The notes under the pieces were generated by a model, which had not been told where the DNA came from, searched no databases, and saw nothing but the letters and a program-made list of their open reading frames with translations. A stretch of 64,000 nucleotides of DNA, taken from contig NZ_GL538185.1 in the NCBI RefSeq assembly GCF_000165735.1, forward strand, positions 32,524 through 96,523, in the 5' to 3' direction. Positions 18,450 through 26,963 of the stretch are shown in pieces; within the stretch, counting starts at the first letter, position 1; the number at the start of each line of letters is the position of its first letter. The DNA comes from Megasphaera micronuciformis F0359 (GTDB lineage Bacteria; Bacillota; Negativicutes; Veillonellales; Megasphaeraceae). The translations under genes were made by a program, and so were the position numbers.

Positions 18450-19305
18450 CTTTTACGCCGAACCTTTCTATTAAGTCTAAGCCTCGTGCCGAGTGGACGG
18501 ATGTGAAACCGTTTCTTTCCAGTATTTCCTGACCGTCGGAACGGACGAAATCCGAATAGTCTTCAGCCAACTTTTCATCCTTTACATACTTCATTACATT
18601 GAGAGTAAAGGTAAGAGGTGCCGGCGGAATAAACTTCGGATCAATAGGCATGTACTCAATTTTATCCTTAAAGCGATCGTGTGTAGTCAAACGTTTTTCA
18701 ATAATGGAAGCATCGCCTTTTCCTTCTACGAGGCCGCACATCATCTTAATGACACACGTTTCGTTAACCGTCATATTCTGCATGACAGGATCCGTAAGAC
18801 CCGACTTCTTCAGAATCCCCTTGACGGAAGCACTGCCCGGAGGTGAAGCCCCTAACGGCAACATGACACGAACCCCCGGTTCCGCCAAATCCTGCAAGTC
18901 GCGAATACCTGCCGGATTCCCCTTAGGAACTACAAGAACATAGTCCGTAAAGCAAAGGGGTTTAAAACGAAGGCTGATTCCCTTTTTACGTAAATTTTGG
19001 GCCAGTTCCAAACCGCGTGCTCCGAACATCTCCGTTTGTCCTTTTAAGGTTAACAGAGATTTACCCAATGCCCCCGCAAAAGCACCGGTGTACTGAATGT
19101 TATGGCCTGTTTTTGCTTCATATGCATCGTTGATTTGCAAAAAAGCTTCCGATAAGCCGCCGCAAGTCCACACCTCTAGCGAATCGGATTTAAAAGGTGT
19201 ATACCCGGCGGAGATCAGCTTAGGCCCAGCCGCCGCTACGGCAGCCGTCGCTACAGCGCCCTTTAAGAACTGCCGTCGCGAAATTTTGTCTTTCAAAAAC
19301 TCCAT
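18439..19305 (-). CDS. Tat-exported ModA-like solute-binding protein without its own ABC transporter
   Basis: A 288-residue periplasmic binding protein of the type II fold resembling the molybdate/tungstate group. The N-terminus has a twin-arginine signal (SRRQFLKG, Arg10-Arg11) and an Ala-rich hydrophobic stretch. Mature-region cysteines lie near 48, 118, 184 and 190, and no lipobox is seen. Tat export implies cofactor loading or folding in the cytoplasm, unusual for a plain ABC binding protein. No permease or ATPase accompanies it; instead it heads an operon with a membrane polyferredoxin and a NifB-like protein. AAGGAG lies 8 nt before the ATG. The ligand is unknown. Confidence 0.8.
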   Translation of the reverse strand: MEFLKDKISRRQFLKGAVATAAVAAAGPKLISAGYTPFKSDSLEVWTCGGLSEAFLQINDAYEAKTGHNIQYTGAFAGALGKSLLTLKGQTEMFGARGLELAQNLRKKGISLRFKPLCFTDYVLVVPKGNPAGIRDLQDLAEPGVRVMLPLGASPPGSASVKGILKKSGLTDPVMQNMTVNETCVIKMMCGLVEGKGDASIIEKRLTTHDRFKDKIEYMPIDPKFIPPAPLTFTLNVMKYVKDEKLAEDYSDFVRSDGQEILERNGFTSVHSARGLDLIERFGVKDVQ

Positions 19306-19396
19306 ACTTTGTACTCCTTCTTAATAAAGAATAATATTAAGGTCCCCATTATTGTATCACTTTTTACCTTCCTTTTTCTCATCTCATTTATAAAAA

Positions 19397-19433
19397 ATTA
19401 TCCATAATTAACAGGGTGTTAATTATGGATAAT
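19397..19433 (-). terminator. 16-bp palindrome with T run on the minus strand
   Basis: A perfect stem (centred on AGGGT at 19413-19417) is followed by six T on the minus strand. It would end transcription of the decayed gene copy at 19463 before the binding-protein promoter. The stem is very AT-rich, so a repressor site is an alternative. Confidence 0.5.
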
Positions 19434-19462
19434 AATAAATGGATGCGTATTGATAATTTTTA

Positions 19463-19570
19463 TTACTGTTTGCCTTTCCGCTCGAATTTAATAGCGTTCT
19501 TATGGCAAACATTCAAATAATCCCCGCAGGTCGTGCAGTTCATTTCATAGGAATGCGTCTCTATCACCAA
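19463..19570 (-). pseudogene. Decayed duplicate of the polyferredoxin 3' end
   Basis: About 84 bp (19463-19547) match the 3' end of the polyferredoxin gene (17679 onward) with about five mismatches, then similarity fades by about 19570. On the minus strand it reads EMNCTTCGDYLNVCHKNAIK up to a stop, with one cluster Cys changed to Tyr. No start or upstream domains remain. The rest of the 418-bp gap between 19305 and 19724 holds promoters and the palindrome at 19397 but no other gene that I can see. Confidence 0.8.
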
Positions 19571-19680
19571 ACAATGATTGCTCCTTCTTTTTACATCATA
19601 TATTTTTCGCATGTAATCATAGGAATCCCCTATGATCCGGTAAAAGTCCGAAAAACTGACGTAACAACGATAACCTATGG

Positions 19681-19686
19681 TATAAT
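19681..19686 (+). promoter_or_regulatory. -10 element of the small membrane protein gene
   Basis: TATAAT stands 38 bp before the ATG at 19724. Upstream, CTGACG/TGACGT near 19657 is an imperfect -35 with 18-19 bp spacing. Confidence 0.45.
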
Positions 19687-19723
19687 GTCATCAATGTACC
19701 TTGTTTCGAAAGGAGTTACCCTC

Positions 19724-20158
19724 ATGAGTCAACGACACCGTGACCATATACACGATTCAAAACAGGATTTGCATCTGCAAATCGGCATTTTTCTTTGGAC
19801 TTTAATTCTCGCTCTCCTCTTATTGTGTGAGTTTTTCTTCTCACTACCGCTTTACGGTATGGTCGCCACGGCTTTCATCCTTATCATTTCATCCTTATTT
19901 TTTAAAGTTAAATACAAAGATTTCTACACCTATCGCGATCGTGGTCAACGAACCCAATGCGCGGTCATAGCCTTATATATCAGTCTCCTTTTCACCGGTA
20001 CCTGCCTTTACTTATATAGCCGGTCAACGGAACTTACCTGGGACTACGGCCTTGTCTTTTTATTCGGCTTTCTCTTCTTTACGAACATGGCCTACCAAAC
20101 CCTCAGCCGAACCATGGTTGTCGGCAACAAGCGTATGCCCAGACGCTATGAAAAATAA
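19724..20158 (+). CDS. Small four-helix membrane protein of unknown function
   Basis: A 144-residue protein that I do not recognise. A polar N-terminus (MSQRHRDHIHDSK) is followed by four hydrophobic segments at about residues 19-38, 42-58, 77-97 and 106-122 and a basic C-terminus. ATG 19724 lies 9 nt after AAAGGAG; the frame is open upstream to 19502 but that part lies across the decayed gene copy and the promoter. It is monocistronic. Confidence 0.75.
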   Translation: MSQRHRDHIHDSKQDLHLQIGIFLWTLILALLLLCEFFFSLPLYGMVATAFILIISSLFFKVKYKDFYTYRDRGQRTQCAVIALYISLLFTGTCLYLYSRSTELTWDYGLVFLFGFLFFTNMAYQTLSRTMVVGNKRMPRRYEK

Positions 20159-20160
20159 AC

Positions 20161-20194
20161 AAGAAGCCTCTGTTATAATATGGCGAGGCTTCTT
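20161..20194. terminator. Hairpin after the small membrane protein gene
   Basis: AAGAAGCCTC pairs with GAGGCTTCTT around a 14-nt loop. The plus strand lacks a good T run; the minus strand has one, so it may act mainly as a second terminator for the tRNA operon. Confidence 0.55.
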
Positions 20195-20222
20195 GCATCG
20201 GCATGTACATAGTTTTATATAT

Positions 20223-20273
20223 AAAAAGAAATTGAACGGTATATTCAATGAATATACCGTTCAATTTCTTTTT
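20223..20273 (-). terminator. 25-bp perfect palindrome after the tRNA array
   Basis: Arms 20223-20247 and 20249-20273 are exact complements around one base, starting directly after the CCA end of tRNA-Val. Transcript from the minus strand would end in TTTCTTTTT. It is unusually long for a terminator. Confidence 0.75.
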
Positions 20274-20349
<76 letters not shown>

Positions 20350-20354
20350 GAGTG

Positions 20355-20429
20355 TGGTGACCCCTACGGGATTCGAACCCATGTTATCGCCGTGAAAGGG
20401 CGGTGTCTTAACCGCTTGACCAAGGGGCC
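20355..20429 (-). tRNA. tRNA-Glu (anticodon TTC)
   Basis: Acceptor GGCCCCT/AGGGGTC, anticodon loop CTTTCAC, T-loop TTCGAAT and encoded CCA. Confidence 0.95.
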
Positions 20430-20440
20430 ATATAAAATTG

Positions 20441-20516
20441 TGGTGATCCACCCGAGATTCGAACTCGGGACACCCTGATTAAAAGTCAGGTGCTCTACCG
20501 ACTGAGCTAGTGGATC
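20441..20516 (-). tRNA. tRNA-Lys (anticodon TTT)
   Basis: Acceptor GATCCAC/GTGGATC, anticodon stem CCTGA/TCAGG with loop CTTTTAA, T-loop TTCGAAT and encoded CCA. Confidence 0.95.
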
Positions 20517-20524
20517 AAGAAATA

Positions 20525-20598
20525 TGGCAGGGGTAGCTGGATTCGAACCAACGATGACGGAGTCAGAGTCCGTTGCCTTACCGCTTGGCGATACCCCT
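20525..20598 (-). tRNA. tRNA-Gln (anticodon CTG)
   Basis: Acceptor AGGGGTA/TACCCCT, discriminator G, anticodon stem ACGGA/TCCGT with loop CTCTGAC, encoded CCA. The body resembles other bacterial tRNA-Gln. Confidence 0.93.
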
Positions 20599-20601
20599 AC
20601 A

Positions 20602-20677
20602 TGGCTCCTCAAGTAGGACTCGAACCTACGACAAATCGGTTAACAGCCGATTGCTCTACCAACTGAGCTATTGAGGA
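20602..20677 (-). tRNA. tRNA-Asn (anticodon GTT)
   Basis: Acceptor TCCTCAA/TTGAGGA, anticodon stem ATCGG/CCGAT with loop CTGTTAA, discriminator G, encoded CCA. Confidence 0.95.
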
Positions 20678-20702
20678 ATATTCTTTCCTCCTAAGAGAAA
20701 AA

Positions 20703-20777
20703 TGGAGCGGAAAACGAGGCTCGAACTCGCGACCCCCACCTTGGCAAGGTGGTGCTCTACCACTGAGCTACTTCCGC
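20703..20777 (-). tRNA. tRNA-Gly (anticodon GCC)
   Basis: Acceptor GCGGAAG paired with TTTCCGC, one wobble pair, anticodon stem CCACC/GGTGG with loop TTGCCAA, encoded CCA. First tRNA of the six-gene array. Confidence 0.95.
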
Positions 20778-20918
20778 ATGACAACAAGTATCTTACCATA
20801 GACTCTTAACGTCTGTCAACAGTTTTTACCCATACTGCCTGCATCTTTTTTCCAATAGCATAATCAGGATGCTTATTTATTATACGTGAAACTGCGGATA
20901 AGTGTCAAGACAACAGAT

Positions 20919-21590
20919 TTAAATCAAACCTTTGACCAAAGCATATACGTCTTCGTGAATAGCCCCGGGAGAACGAAGCACTCCCTCTCTTGTACAGTCA
21001 ATCTTATACCAACCGTACTTAGCGGCCAATCCGACGTAGGCGGCGTGACATTTGCGCAAAAATTCCCGGTCTTTTTCATGAATATCTCCCGTCGTACCGC
21101 CCGTCTTACCGGTACGTTCGGACATCAATCTTTCCGTCACTTCTAAAGGCACGTCTAACAGTATGACAGCATCGGGTTCGGGCAAGCCCAACTTTTTAAA
21201 CTCAAAATCCCATAGCCAGTCCAAGTAAGCATCCTGGTCAGCTTTCCCGGGTATTTTGATCATTTGGTATAGCATATTACTCGTCGTATACCGATCAGCC
21301 AAAACGATTCCGCCGTCCTTAAAAAACCGCTTCCATTTCAACTCATAAGAGGCAATACGATCAACGGCATAAAAGGCCGACGCCGCATAGGGATTAATCG
21401 TATCCGCATCAGTTCCGAAGTCGCCTCGCAAATACATTTTTACGAGTGCACTCGATTCGCTGTCATAATCGGGGTACGATACCGCTTTAACAAATTCCCC
21501 GTCGTCCGCCAGGTGCCGTCGCAGTAATTCGGTCTGTGTCGCCTTACCGCTTCCGTCGCCGCCTTCTATAATAATCAAATGTCCCTTCAT
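20919..21590 (-). CDS. tmk: Thymidylate kinase-like protein
   Basis: Phosphorylates dTMP to dTDP. The 223-residue protein has the P-loop GGDGSGKATQ, where the usual Ser/Thr after GK is Ala, the DRY motif in LADRYTTSN, the LID-like stretch SERTGKTGG and LLDVPLEV. Its start overlaps the stop of the decarboxylase gene by 4 nt. The pairing of a yaaO-like decarboxylase with tmk is common in Bacillota and supports the call. The Ala in the P-loop marks a divergent branch. Confidence 0.85.
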   Translation of the reverse strand: MKGHLIIIEGGDGSGKATQTELLRRHLADDGEFVKAVSYPDYDSESSALVKMYLRGDFGTDADTINPYAASAFYAVDRIASYELKWKRFFKDGGIVLADRYTTSNMLYQMIKIPGKADQDAYLDWLWDFEFKKLGLPEPDAVILLDVPLEVTERLMSERTGKTGGTTGDIHEKDREFLRKCHAAYVGLAAKYGWYKIDCTREGVLRSPGAIHEDVYALVKGLI

Positions 21591-23056
21591 GACTTCTCCT
21601 CTTCACTTTTCACCGTTTTAATAAAGGTCGCCGTTTTATCTTCACACCCGTGGGGTCCATATCCTTCAGCAATCTTTCTCTGAATATAACGTACACATTG
21701 AGCTGTTATCTCTTCCCCCGGTGCCAGAACGGGAATACCCGGAGGATAGAAAATCACGGATTCCGCGGCAATCGAACCGATTGCTTCATCCAATCGTTTG
21801 TCAACAGACGGCATATGCCACGCGGCCCGCGGTGCCAAACGCACTACCGGGTCCGGCAAGGGGACTTCCTTCATTTCGACTCTTTCGGTTTTTTCTCCAC
21901 CTTCGGAAATATGCCGACAAGCTTTGATTAAGGCCTCCGCACTTTCATTATCATCGCCGGGAGTAATTAAACATAAGACATGGTGCCCCGCCGTCAACTC
22001 GACTTCTATCTTTTCACGACGCAATAACCGTTCCGCTTCAGCCCCTGTAAGGCCCAATCCGGAAAAGTCTATGGTAATTTTCGTTTCATCGAAATCCTGC
22101 ACACCGTCATAGTCTAAAATATCTTTTCCGAAAACACGAATTCCCGCAAGAGTATTCAACTCTCGCCGAATACGTCGCGCCATTTTTAAAGCTTTTTCTT
22201 CATCATCATGTCCGTATAGTGCGGCCCGCCGTCTGGCACTGTCTAATGATGCTAAAAACCAATAATGGGGGCTCGTAGACTGCAGCAAATGCATAGCCGC
22301 CGCCACTTTATCTACATGCAAAAATCCCTTCCGACAATGAAGCATGGACGTTTGGGTCAAAGAACCACCCAACTTATGAGTGCTCTGTGCCGCCATATCG
22401 GCGCCGCACGACAACGCCGTTGCCGGCAAGTCTTCGTGTAATCCGAAATGAGCTCCGTGTGCTTCATCAACAAGAACAAAGAGCTTGTGTCTATGGGCTG
22501 CCTCGCACACCGACTTCAAATCGATACAAAGGCCGTCATAAGTCGGATAGGTAATAACTATCCCCTTCGCCTTCGGATGAGTCTCCATCAAATCTTCAAT
22601 TTCCCTTGTGTCGGGGCCGAGAGAAATTTCCTCCTGCAACGCAAACCGGCTCTTCATATATACAGGTACGGCACCGCTCAAAATAAGTGCATTCATAACA
22701 CTTTTATGAGCTTCACGCGGAATAATCAATTCATCTCCGTCACCGCATACTGCTAAAATCATGGCCTCAATACAAGCTGTCGTTCCGTTAACGGAAAAAA
22801 AAGTCCGACCTGCCCCGTATAATTCAGCAGCCAAATCCATGGCTTCGCCTAAGGGCCCGACCGGATCAAATAGGTCATCCAGGGCATACATAAGCCCCAA
22901 ATCCCGCCGCAAGGCTGCCCCGAAGAGCTTTCGTTCCTCTGCAGAACTTCCTTTCCCGCCTTTATGTCCGGGCGTATGGTAGGGATAAAAACTTTCTCTG
23001 CAATAAGCTTCCAATGCCTCTGTAAAGGGAGCTCTCCCTTGTTTTTTTCTATTCAC
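21587..23056 (-). CDS. Orn/Lys/Arg decarboxylase family protein (YaaO/SpeA-like)
   Basis: A 489-residue PLP enzyme of the fold-type I basic amino acid decarboxylase group, without the N-terminal wing domain of inducible decarboxylases. Visible are YHTPGHKGG near the N-terminus, FSVNGTTACIEAMI, LVDEAHGAHFG and the PLP lysine in QSTHKLGGSLTQ. Products would be a polyamine or cadaverine; substrate not readable. It overlaps the NUDIX gene by 8 bp and tmk by 4 nt. Confidence 0.88.
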   Translation of the reverse strand: MNRKKQGRAPFTEALEAYCRESFYPYHTPGHKGGKGSSAEERKLFGAALRRDLGLMYALDDLFDPVGPLGEAMDLAAELYGAGRTFFSVNGTTACIEAMILAVCGDGDELIIPREAHKSVMNALILSGAVPVYMKSRFALQEEISLGPDTREIEDLMETHPKAKGIVITYPTYDGLCIDLKSVCEAAHRHKLFVLVDEAHGAHFGLHEDLPATALSCGADMAAQSTHKLGGSLTQTSMLHCRKGFLHVDKVAAAMHLLQSTSPHYWFLASLDSARRRAALYGHDDEEKALKMARRIRRELNTLAGIRVFGKDILDYDGVQDFDETKITIDFSGLGLTGAEAERLLRREKIEVELTAGHHVLCLITPGDDNESAEALIKACRHISEGGEKTERVEMKEVPLPDPVVRLAPRAAWHMPSVDKRLDEAIGSIAAESVIFYPPGIPVLAPGEEITAQCVRYIQRKIAEGYGPHGCEDKTATFIKTVKSEEEKS

Positions 23057-23519
23057 GGGCCGCCTCCCGGGGAGCTGTCAAAAATTCTTTAAGAAGTTCT
23101 GTCGAAAACGCGGGTATCTTTTCCATTTGTCGCAAAGCGGTATGCAAAGATGCATGGATGGGGTATTGATTCAATTCATCGGGCCGGACCCACGCATAGT
23201 CCGTGTGTTCTGATGAAATCATAACCTCTTGCCGTGTCGCCGTAGCCGTATAAATCACACCGTTTAAAAACTGACCGTTTCGCTTGCGATACTGCCAGGT
23301 TCCGGCAAGTCCGTCAACATGAACGGACAGCCCCGTTTCTTCTTTTACCTCTCTATACAGGCCGTCCAGGAAATTTTCACCGCGCCGTAATCCGCCGCCG
23401 GGAAATTCCCAATGGGATACGGTCTTCCCGTCATTTTTCCGCAACAATAAAAGTTTTGCTTCGAAAAAAATCATGGCCTTCACGCTGAGCCCCATGGCAA
23501 CATCTCTGTCTTGCCCCAT
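23049..23519 (-). CDS. NUDIX hydrolase
   Basis: A 156-residue pyrophosphohydrolase with a complete Nudix box (GGLRRGE then REVKEETG, residues about 45-65), which binds Mg and the diphosphate. Related proteins act on oxidised nucleotides, NADH or sugar nucleotides. GGGAGGT precedes ATG 23519. It heads the operon with the decarboxylase and tmk. Confidence 0.88.
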   Translation of the reverse strand: MGQDRDVAMGLSVKAMIFFEAKLLLLRKNDGKTVSHWEFPGGGLRRGENFLDGLYREVKEETGLSVHVDGLAGTWQYRKRNGQFLNGVIYTATATRQEVMISSEHTDYAWVRPDELNQYPIHASLHTALRQMEKIPAFSTELLKEFLTAPREAARE

Positions 23520-23692
23520 AATTACCTCCCCCGAGACAATCGTTAGTTTTAATTACATATTGTATCATATGTCTTTATCCATAGATAGGTCGAGCACGCC
23601 AGATGGAAGCGGACTTTACGTAAAACTGTCTATTTACATATCCCGCATATTCTTCATAATATACATAGACAGATAATAAAGGAGGCAGTTTC

Positions 23693-24532
23693 ATGTCTAC
23701 AAAAAGAGTCTTGGCAATTCATGATTTATGTTCCTTCGGCCGTTGTTCTCTAACGGCGGCAATCCCCGTTATATCAGCCTTGGGAAGTCAGGTTTGTCCC
23801 TTTCCGACAGCCTTGTTCAGCAATAATCTTACATACGGTACCTTTAAAAGCACCGATTTATCCGCGACCATGCCGGATATGATGGCAGCCTGGTCGAAAT
23901 TAAATCTTACATATGACGCAGTCTACAGCGGTTTTCTGGCCGGACCGGATCAGGCAGAAACGGTTAAAGAGGCCGTGTTACAATTCGGTAAGGGCGGTTT
24001 GTCCATTATTGACCCGGCTATGGCCGACAACGGCAAATTGTACCCGGTCTTTGACGAGTCCATGATAAAGGCTATGAAATCGCTGATTACCGTAGCCGAC
24101 TTAATCACTCCCAACTATACGGAAGCCGCACTTCTCTCCGATACGGAAGTTGATTTCTCCGCTACACCTACAACCAAATCAGTCCTTGAAATGTGTAAAA
24201 CGCTATCAGCTGACGGTCCGCAGCGAATCGTTATCACCAGCGTACCGTCACGAGACGGCATTAAAAATATCAGCTACGATGCTACCACAGCCACCTTCGA
24301 TGAGGCAGTCACTTATAAGGTAGATTTCAGCACTTGCGGTACCGGCGATATCTTCACGTCCGCACTTACGGGGCTGTTATTGAAAAAAGATGATCTGCAT
24401 GCTGCAACGGCAGCTGCCACACGCTTTCTTACAAAGGCCATTGAGTTCACAGCCGCCTCCGGAGCGGATCCGCGGGAAGGCGTCCAGGTTGAACCCTGCC
24501 TGGCGGATCTCATCGCCGAAAATCGGCCCTAA
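23693..24532 (+). CDS. Pyridoxal/pyridoxamine kinase (PdxK/PdxY family)
   Basis: A 279-residue ribokinase-fold enzyme that phosphorylates vitamin B6 vitamers. Family marks are the N-terminal AIHDLCSFGRCSLTAAIPV, the central ITPNYTEAALL, and the C-terminal anion hole FSTCGTGDIFTSAL with catalytic Asp. AAAGGAGG lies 8 nt upstream of the ATG. It stands alone and ends at a strong terminator. Confidence 0.9.
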   Translation: MSTKRVLAIHDLCSFGRCSLTAAIPVISALGSQVCPFPTALFSNNLTYGTFKSTDLSATMPDMMAAWSKLNLTYDAVYSGFLAGPDQAETVKEAVLQFGKGGLSIIDPAMADNGKLYPVFDESMIKAMKSLITVADLITPNYTEAALLSDTEVDFSATPTTKSVLEMCKTLSADGPQRIVITSVPSRDGIKNISYDATTATFDEAVTYKVDFSTCGTGDIFTSALTGLLLKKDDLHAATAAATRFLTKAIEFTAASGADPREGVQVEPCLADLIAENRP

Positions 24533-24561
24533 AAATCCTTTAGTCCATACATACAATACTC

Positions 24562-24598
24562 AAAAACGGCGAAACCCTTCGGATTCGCCGTTTTTTTT
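24562..24598. terminator. Bidirectional terminator after the B6 kinase gene
   Basis: AAAAACGGCGAA pairs with TTCGCCGTTTTT, loop of 10 nt, T run on both strands, between convergent genes. Confidence 0.9.
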
Positions 24599-25364
24599 AA
24601 AACTGCAACATTGAGCTGAGAAAATTCTTCGTTCGTTCATTTTGAGGATGTTCAAATACATCTTCAGGACGACCTTCTTCCTGAATAACTCCGTCGGCCA
24701 TGAAAATAATACGATCTGCCACTTCTCTGGCAAAGGCCATTTCATGCGTTACAATAACCATGGTCATGTCTTCATCGGCTAATTGCTTTATCGTTCGCAA
24801 CACCTCACCGGTCAGTTCCGGATCCAAGGCCGATGTCGGTTCATCAAACAACATAATGTCCGGTTTCATTGCCAAGGCTCTGGCAATAGCCACCCGCTGT
24901 TTCTGACCGCCCGATAAGCTGGAAGGGTAGACATCCCGCTTATCCCATAAGCCGACCTTTCGTAAAAGTTCTTCCGCCAGCGGTAAAATATCCGCATCCT
25001 TCATACCTTTTACAACTCGTGGCGCTTCCAGAATGTTATCAAGAACCGTCATGTGCGGAAAAAGGTTAAATGACTGAAAAACCATACCCATGCGACGGCA
25101 AATTTGACGTACCTTATCAGGAGATGAGTACACAGTCTTACTTGCCCCCTCAGGTTGTTCAGCCATCACTTCTCCACCCACGCAAATATCACCTTTATCT
25201 ATTTTTTCCAATTCGCACAAGCATCGCAAAAAAGTACTCTTACCACTTCCCGACGGGCCGATAATAGAAACCACTTCACCTGACTCCATGTGCAAGGATA
25301 CATCTTTCAAAACTTCCAGGTTACCGAAGCTTTTACCTATATGATTCATCTCAATAAAACTCAT
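24597..25364 (-). CDS. Polar amino acid ABC transporter ATPase (GlnQ-like)
   Basis: A 255-residue ATPase with Walker [10 protein letters not shown], signature LSGGQKQR, Walker [15 protein letters not shown] and VTHEM. A short insertion after the first helix includes [13 protein letters not shown]. It is the third gene of the SBP-permease-ATPase set that imports a polar amino acid. Confidence 0.93.
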   Translation of the reverse strand: MSFIEMNHIGKSFGNLEVLKDVSLHMESGEVVSIIGPSGSGKSTFLRCLCELEKIDKGDICVGGEVMAEQPEGASKTVYSSPDKVRQICRRMGMVFQSFNLFPHMTVLDNILEAPRVVKGMKDADILPLAEELLRKVGLWDKRDVYPSSLSGGQKQRVAIARALAMKPDIMLFDEPTSALDPELTGEVLRTIKQLADEDMTMVIVTHEMAFAREVADRIIFMADGVIQEEGRPEDVFEHPQNERTKNFLSSMLQF

Positions 25365-25375
25365 ATTATCGCCTC

Positions 25376-26026
25376 CTATCCTTCATATACATTGAAGCGT
25401 TTTTCAAGATACATAAAGAAACGGGTCAAAATAAAGGTAAATACCAGATAAAATACAGCCGCTACAATAAAGGCCGTCGTATCGAAGTCTCGCTGTACAA
25501 TAGAGCGGGTAATGCGCAATACGTCATTCATAGCCAAGATGTAAACTAAGGACGTATCCTTCAGCAAGTTGATGGTTTCATTGGCTACCGGCGGCAGGAC
25601 GCGCTTTAACACTTGCGGTAATACAATGCGACGCATGGTTTGCGCATATGTCATGCCCAGAACTTTAGCTCCTTCATATTGACCTCGATCAATGGACTGA
25701 ATGCCGCCTCGAAAGATTTCGGCAAAATATGCGGCATAGTTTAAAACAAAGGCGATAATAGCCGCAGGATAATCGGCCAAGCGTAACCCGGGAATCAGGA
25801 ACGGAAGGCCGTAATAAATAAATAAGATCTGTAACATGAGCGGTGTACCGCGCATTAAGTAAATATAACCTTCCAAAAGCTTACGCAAAACGGCTAAAGG
25901 ACTTAGCCGCGCCATGGCCATAATAATCCCCAAGGGCAGGCTGAGAACAATGGTGATGACAAATATTTTTAATGTAACTTGAAGCCCGTCGGCAATAGCC
26001 GGAACGATTGTTGATAAATAATCCAT
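25376..26026 (-). CDS. Polar amino acid ABC transporter permease (HisM/GlnP-like)
   Basis: A 216-residue permease with about five membrane segments and the family loop [20 protein letters not shown] (EAA motif), which docks the ATPase. It lies 11 bp upstream of the ATPase gene and 63 bp after the binding protein gene, behind a hairpin. Confidence 0.93.
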   Translation of the reverse strand: MDYLSTIVPAIADGLQVTLKIFVITIVLSLPLGIIMAMARLSPLAVLRKLLEGYIYLMRGTPLMLQILFIYYGLPFLIPGLRLADYPAAIIAFVLNYAAYFAEIFRGGIQSIDRGQYEGAKVLGMTYAQTMRRIVLPQVLKRVLPPVANETINLLKDTSLVYILAMNDVLRITRSIVQRDFDTTAFIVAAVFYLVFTFILTRFFMYLEKRFNVYEG

Positions 26027-26050
26027 AAGAACTCCCTCTGAAACAAAGTA

Positions 26051-26076
26051 AATGAGGAATCGTGCGATTCCTCATT
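26051..26076 (-). terminator. Intercistronic hairpin between binding protein and permease genes
   Basis: AATGAGGAATCG pairs exactly with CGATTCCTCATT around 2 nt. Such a hairpin can stabilise the upstream message or stop part of the transcripts, giving more binding protein than permease. Confidence 0.65.
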
Positions 26077-26089
26077 ATACTTGTCGTTT

Positions 26090-26887
26090 TTATAACTTCA
26101 TCGAAATATCTTCACCGAACCACTTTTGTGAAATTTTAGCCGTCGTGCCGTCTTCACTCATTTGTTTGAGAACGCTGTTAAGTTTATCTCTGAGCAGAGT
26201 ATCTTCTTGACGCATACCGACGCCGAATTCTTCTTCACCCATGTTTTTATCGATGACCTTGAATACGCCCTGTTTCTTCTGCATGTAGTATCTGCCTACG
26301 GAGCTGTCAACCAATACCGCATCGACACGTCCCAATTCAAGATCCATCAAAGCCGCTACATTATCTCCGTACAGTTTAACATTCCCTAAGGACGCTTTAA
26401 AGTCGGCTGCTTTATTAAGGCAATCAATCGAGCTGCTGCCGTCTTGTGTTGCCAAGGTCTTTCCTGCTAAACCGGCACGGTCCGTAACAGGTGAGTCACT
26501 ACGAACCACGATAATCTGACCGTTTTTCATATACGCATCGGAAAAAGCGATTTCCTTTTTTCTATCTTCCGTAATACTCAAACCATTCCAGAGCATATCT
26601 ACTTGCTTGCTCTTCAAGGCAGCTTCCTTACTGTCCCAATCGATAGGTTTAAATTCTACTTCAATACCGAGACGTTTTGCGGCTTCTTTAGCCAAATCAA
26701 TATCGGACCCGACGAGATTACCGCTTTCATCTCTGAATCCCATGGGCGGGAAATTATCATCCAAGCCGATAATAACTTTATCAGGTAACTTTTGTTCCGA
26801 CTTGGCCGAGTCGGAACCGCACCCGGTTGCAAGCATAGCTGTCATTGTCATAATTGTTGCGGCCAATATCCATTTTTTCATATTCAT
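26090..26887 (-). CDS. Polar amino acid ABC transporter substrate-binding lipoprotein
   Basis: A 265-residue family 3 binding protein. A signal peptide ends in MLATGC with lipidated Cys23, then KVIIGLDDNFPPMGF, DIDLAKEAAKRLG and a C-terminal KISQKWFGEDI, all typical of glutamine, arginine or cystine binders. The exact ligand cannot be read. GGGAGGAATAACA precedes ATG 26887. Confidence 0.92.
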   Translation of the reverse strand: MNMKKWILAATIMTMTAMLATGCGSDSAKSEQKLPDKVIIGLDDNFPPMGFRDESGNLVGSDIDLAKEAAKRLGIEVEFKPIDWDSKEAALKSKQVDMLWNGLSITEDRKKEIAFSDAYMKNGQIIVVRSDSPVTDRAGLAGKTLATQDGSSSIDCLNKAADFKASLGNVKLYGDNVAALMDLELGRVDAVLVDSSVGRYYMQKKQGVFKVIDKNMGEEEFGVGMRQEDTLLRDKLNSVLKQMSEDGTTAKISQKWFGEDISMKL

Positions 26888-26963
26888 TGTTATTCCTCCC
26901 TAATTACCGTTTATTGTCTCCTCAGACCGCGTTTCCGGATACCCGCCGTCTTTCGATGTCTTC

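Noticed and set aside
19502..19723. Upstream extension of the small membrane protein frame
   Set aside because: This part crosses the decayed polyferredoxin copy, the promoter and the ribosome site; the protein start at 19724 has a proper Shine-Dalgarno sequence.
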